A DNA stretch of 7,515 bases from an uncultured bacterium (GTDB lineage Bacteria; Bacteroidota; Bacteroidia; Chitinophagales; CAIOSU01): contig CAIOSU010000457.1 of NCBI GenBank assembly GCA_903861055.1, positions 1-7,515 of the forward strand, written 5' to 3'. Under the pieces are notes generated by a model. It was not told the DNA's origin. It saw only the letters and a list, made by a program, of their open reading frames with translations, and did no database searches. Shown in pieces: positions 6,187-7,515 of the stretch. Position numbers and translations under genes: made by a program. Within the stretch, counting starts at the first letter, position 1; each line of letters begins with the position of its first letter.

Positions 6187-6492
6187 CTAACAAGTATTAT
6201 GCCTTTCAACTACCCAAGAACTTCCCTCTTTTACTCTTGTTGCGCTGCTTCCAAGCGGAATGTCCAATACCTGTTTTAACGAAGCATCCCTTTTCAATAC
6301 ATCGGCAAGTGAGACCAACATCATATCAGCTTCTGTTACCATTTCGCCAGTTAAAAATTGCCACTCTCCGTCTTCATCATGCACTACTAACAAGATTGGT
6401 GCTCCCTGAAATATCTGCTTTAGCGTGTATACCGCCTGATTGTAGTTTTCCGTCGGTGTCTTTTTCCCAAATATTCTATCAAACAAACCCAT
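6187..6492 (-). CDS. Small DUF2185/Imm33-like protein
   Basis: The protein has 101 residues starting MGLFDRIFGKK. Residues 33-46 (ILLVVHDEDGEWQF) and 60-84 (VSLADVL, RDASLKQVLDIP, then G81 and ATR) follow the pattern of a small family with a HDEDGdWQF block and a late D-P-SL...LPxGxxAxR block, which I associate with DUF2185/Imm33-type proteins. Some of these have been proposed as immunity proteins of polymorphic toxin systems; that role is inference here and no toxin gene is visible. The frame extends upstream to an ATG at 6663, but those 57 residues look like translated intergenic DNA and include half of an inverted repeat. The ATG at 6492, preceded by AAAAAAGAAGC, is therefore preferred. 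All four arginine codons are AGA or AGG, unlike gpsA. It has no signal peptide. Confidence 0.65.
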   Translation of the reverse strand: MGLFDRIFGKKTPTENYNQAVYTLKQIFQGAPILLVVHDEDGEWQFLTGEMVTEADMMLVSLADVLKRDASLKQVLDIPLGSSATRVKEGSSWVVERHNTC

Positions 6493-6566
6493 GCTTCTTT
6501 TTTGGTAATAAATATAATGAAAGTAGGGCTTACCCTTCTCTGGCGCGAAAGTTACTTTTGTGATTT

Positions 6567-6614
6567 GGAACTTGGTTCCAATAGGCTGTATGTATAACAC
6601 GCGAACCAAGTTCC
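6567..6614. repeat. Perfect 12-bp inverted repeat
   Basis: GGAACTTGGTTC at 6567-6578 is the exact reverse complement of GAACCAAGTTCC at 6603-6614, with a 24-base spacer. It lies 75-122 bases upstream of the small minus-strand gene. It could be a protein-binding site, the ends of a tiny mobile element, or a structured RNA in the 5' leader; the sequence alone does not decide. Confidence 0.75.
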
Positions 6615-6670
6615 CGCGGCACGGAAGATGAGCTTTTGGGTTAGTGAGGGGTGTAGTCTCCAAAATCAGT

Positions 6671-6695
6671 TCCGCGCAGGCAAAGCCTGCGCGGA
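6671..6695. repeat. Perfect GC-rich hairpin, 11-bp stem, 3-base loop
   Basis: TCCGCGCAGGC at 6671-6681 pairs without mismatch with GCCTGCGCGGA at 6685-6695; the loop is AAA. Neither side is followed by a T run, so it is not a standard terminator. It resembles the compact palindromes found in REP-like intergenic elements. Confidence 0.8.
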
Positions 6696-6729
6696 GTAGT
6701 GGGAAAAATTGAGTTCATTAGATAAAATC

Positions 6730-6776
6730 AAAAAACTCTAAGTTTTTGTAACTTGTATGACAATCTACTTATAACT
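6730..6776 (+). promoter_or_regulatory. Candidate promoter/operator before the ATPase gene
   Basis: TTTG at 6745-6748 and TACTTATA at 6766-6773 are weak matches to the Bacteroidota -33 (TTTG) and -7 (TAnnTTTG) elements, with 17 bases between them, shorter than usual. If used, the message would be nearly leaderless. A small inverted repeat, AAAAACT (6731-6737) and AGTTTTT (6741-6747), overlaps the upstream element and could be an operator. This is tentative. Confidence 0.25.
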
Positions 6777-7515
6777 ATGATAACGAAAATAAAGCGAGTA
6801 AAAAATTTAGGTTTGTTTAGGAATTATACTCCAGTCGCGAACCTTAAAGATTTCAATCGGTTCAATCTCATCTATAGCTGGAATGGATGCGGTAAGACAA
6901 CCCTCTCACGCCTTTTTGATTCGCTTGAATCTGGGAGCCATGCCGACTACTCTACTTTGGAGTATGAGATTGAGGCGTCTAATCGCTTTGTTAATGGCAT
7001 TCCGTTTGACAGAAAAGTGAGGGTCTTTAATCAGGATTATATTGATGGCAATTTGCAAATCAGGCAAGGCAAGACAAAGTCGATCACGCTAGTATTGGGT
7101 TCAGCTAGCAAAGAATTGCTTGGCACAATTGAAGCTGACGAAAAGGAATTGAACCGAAAAATTTCGGGGGTTGATGCGGAAAAAGAACTACAGATTCAGA
7201 AAGTGAAAGTGAAGAATCAGAGTTTTACCGACATTGCGCGTAGTATTTATGCCGCAATTACAGGTGGTGCAACCAGAACCTATCGAAAGGATAACGCTGA
7301 GGCAGACTTTCGAGGGTTGATAGAGAAATCCGTTCTCTCAGAAGAAGAACTTAATAAATTACTAGTTGCCGTGAAACAGTCGGAAAAGCCGCTGATAGAT
7401 CTTCCGTCACTGCCCCTATTGGACCTTGGAGAGGAGCGAATTGGTTTAGATGACGCAATAGCCGACATTCTTTTGCAAACCAATACTCTGCTTCCAAAGC
7501 GAGTAGATGCAATGG
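6777..7515 (+). CDS. AAA_13-type ATPase (RloC/PrrC-like class), N-terminal part, open at right edge
   Basis: The first 246 residues are visible, and no stop codon is met before the window ends. Residues 1-12 (MITKIKRVKNLG) and 29-46 give a family-typical opening; FNLIYSWNGCGKTTLSRL contains the P-loop with K40 and T41. VRVFNQDYIDGNL at 81-93 matches the VFNxDFIxxN block of the AAA_13 family. Residues 115-145 are charged and heptad-like, the probable start of the coiled coil that separates the two halves of the split ATPase in RloC-type proteins. Walker B and any C-terminal effector domain lie outside. Known AAA_13 proteins include the anticodon nucleases PrrC and RloC, so phage defence is a reasonable inference; a repair or unrelated ATPase remains possible. 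Only 2 of 15 arginine codons are CGC (6 CGA, 5 AGA/AGG), unlike gpsA, which suggests acquisition. Confidence 0.82.
   Translation, partial: MITKIKRVKNLGLFRNYTPVANLKDFNRFNLIYSWNGCGKTTLSRLFDSLESGSHADYSTLEYEIEASNRFVNGIPFDRKVRVFNQDYIDGNLQIRQGKTKSITLVLGSASKELLGTIEADEKELNRKISGVDAEKELQIQKVKVKNQSFTDIARSIYAAITGGATRTYRKDNAEADFRGLIEKSVLSEEELNKLLVAVKQSEKPLIDLPSLPLLDLGEERIGLDDAIADILLQTNTLLPKRVDAM

Larger units (their letters stand above)
6493..6776. other. Intergenic gap between divergent small gene and ATPase gene
   Basis: These 284 bases separate two divergently read genes and hold no credible gene of their own. They contain a perfect 12-bp inverted repeat (6567-6614), a perfect 11-bp stem hairpin (6671-6695) and an A/T-rich stretch from about 6715 that probably includes the promoter of the ATPase gene. 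Confidence 0.65.

Noticed and set aside
6493..6663. Longer start (ATG 6663) for the small minus-strand protein
   Set aside because: The added 57 residues cross the 12-bp inverted repeat, show no domain, and precede a well-placed ATG with an A/G-rich upstream sequence.
7280..7483. Minus-strand frame of 67 codons opposite the ATPase
   Set aside because: It is a serine-rich shadow frame; the plus strand is open throughout with recognisable ATPase motifs.

Overview
The window reads as chromosomal DNA of a member of the Bacteroidota. No taxon is established. The signs are a minus-strand N-terminus of a sensor with periplasmic two-component propeller repeats, a secreted coiled-coil/SPOR-like protein, gene starts mostly without a clear Shine-Dalgarno sequence, and TAnnTTTG-like elements before some genes.

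Layout. Positions 1-312 (minus) hold the first 104 residues of a propeller-type sensor that runs off the left edge. Positions 406-1044 (minus) encode a stand-alone Lon substrate-binding-domain protein. Across a 136-base divergent gap, 1181-1819 (plus) encodes an exported coiled-coil/SPOR-like protein, closed by a strong hairpin terminator at 1863-1904. Positions 2015-5588 (plus) form a compact cluster. A 574-aa PlsB/PlsC-type glycerophospholipid acyltransferase overlaps gpsA (sn-glycerol-3-phosphate dehydrogenase) by 8 bases. An SRAP/YedK/HMCES-type protein follows after 21 bases. The first two are adjacent steps: GpsA makes sn-glycerol-3-phosphate, and the acyltransferase probably acylates it, or its first product, to begin phospholipid synthesis. 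The SRAP protein is a DNA abasic-site caretaker and has no obvious link to lipids.

Positions 5589-6186 carry no credible gene. They are built from repeated modules: a 35-bp module A, arrays of a 7-bp repeat (consensus YATSGAC) and a 47-bp module B, plus a GC-rich inverted repeat. The same heptad also occurs at 1936-1963, next to the terminator.

To the right, the gene content changes. Positions 6187-6492 (minus) encode a 101-aa protein resembling DUF2185/Imm33-like proteins. A 284-base gap follows, with a perfect 12-bp inverted repeat and an 11-bp stem hairpin. From 6777 to the right edge runs the N-terminal 246 residues of an AAA_13-type ATPase (the RloC/PrrC-like class), which is open at the edge. 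Arginine codon use shifts sharply: 18 of 22 are CGC in gpsA, against 2 of 15 in the ATPase and 0 of 4 in the small protein. The right end therefore looks like the start of an acquired, possibly defence-related, segment, with the repeat-rich stretch as its border. This is the part most likely to lead to something new, but the decisive part of the ATPase lies outside the window.
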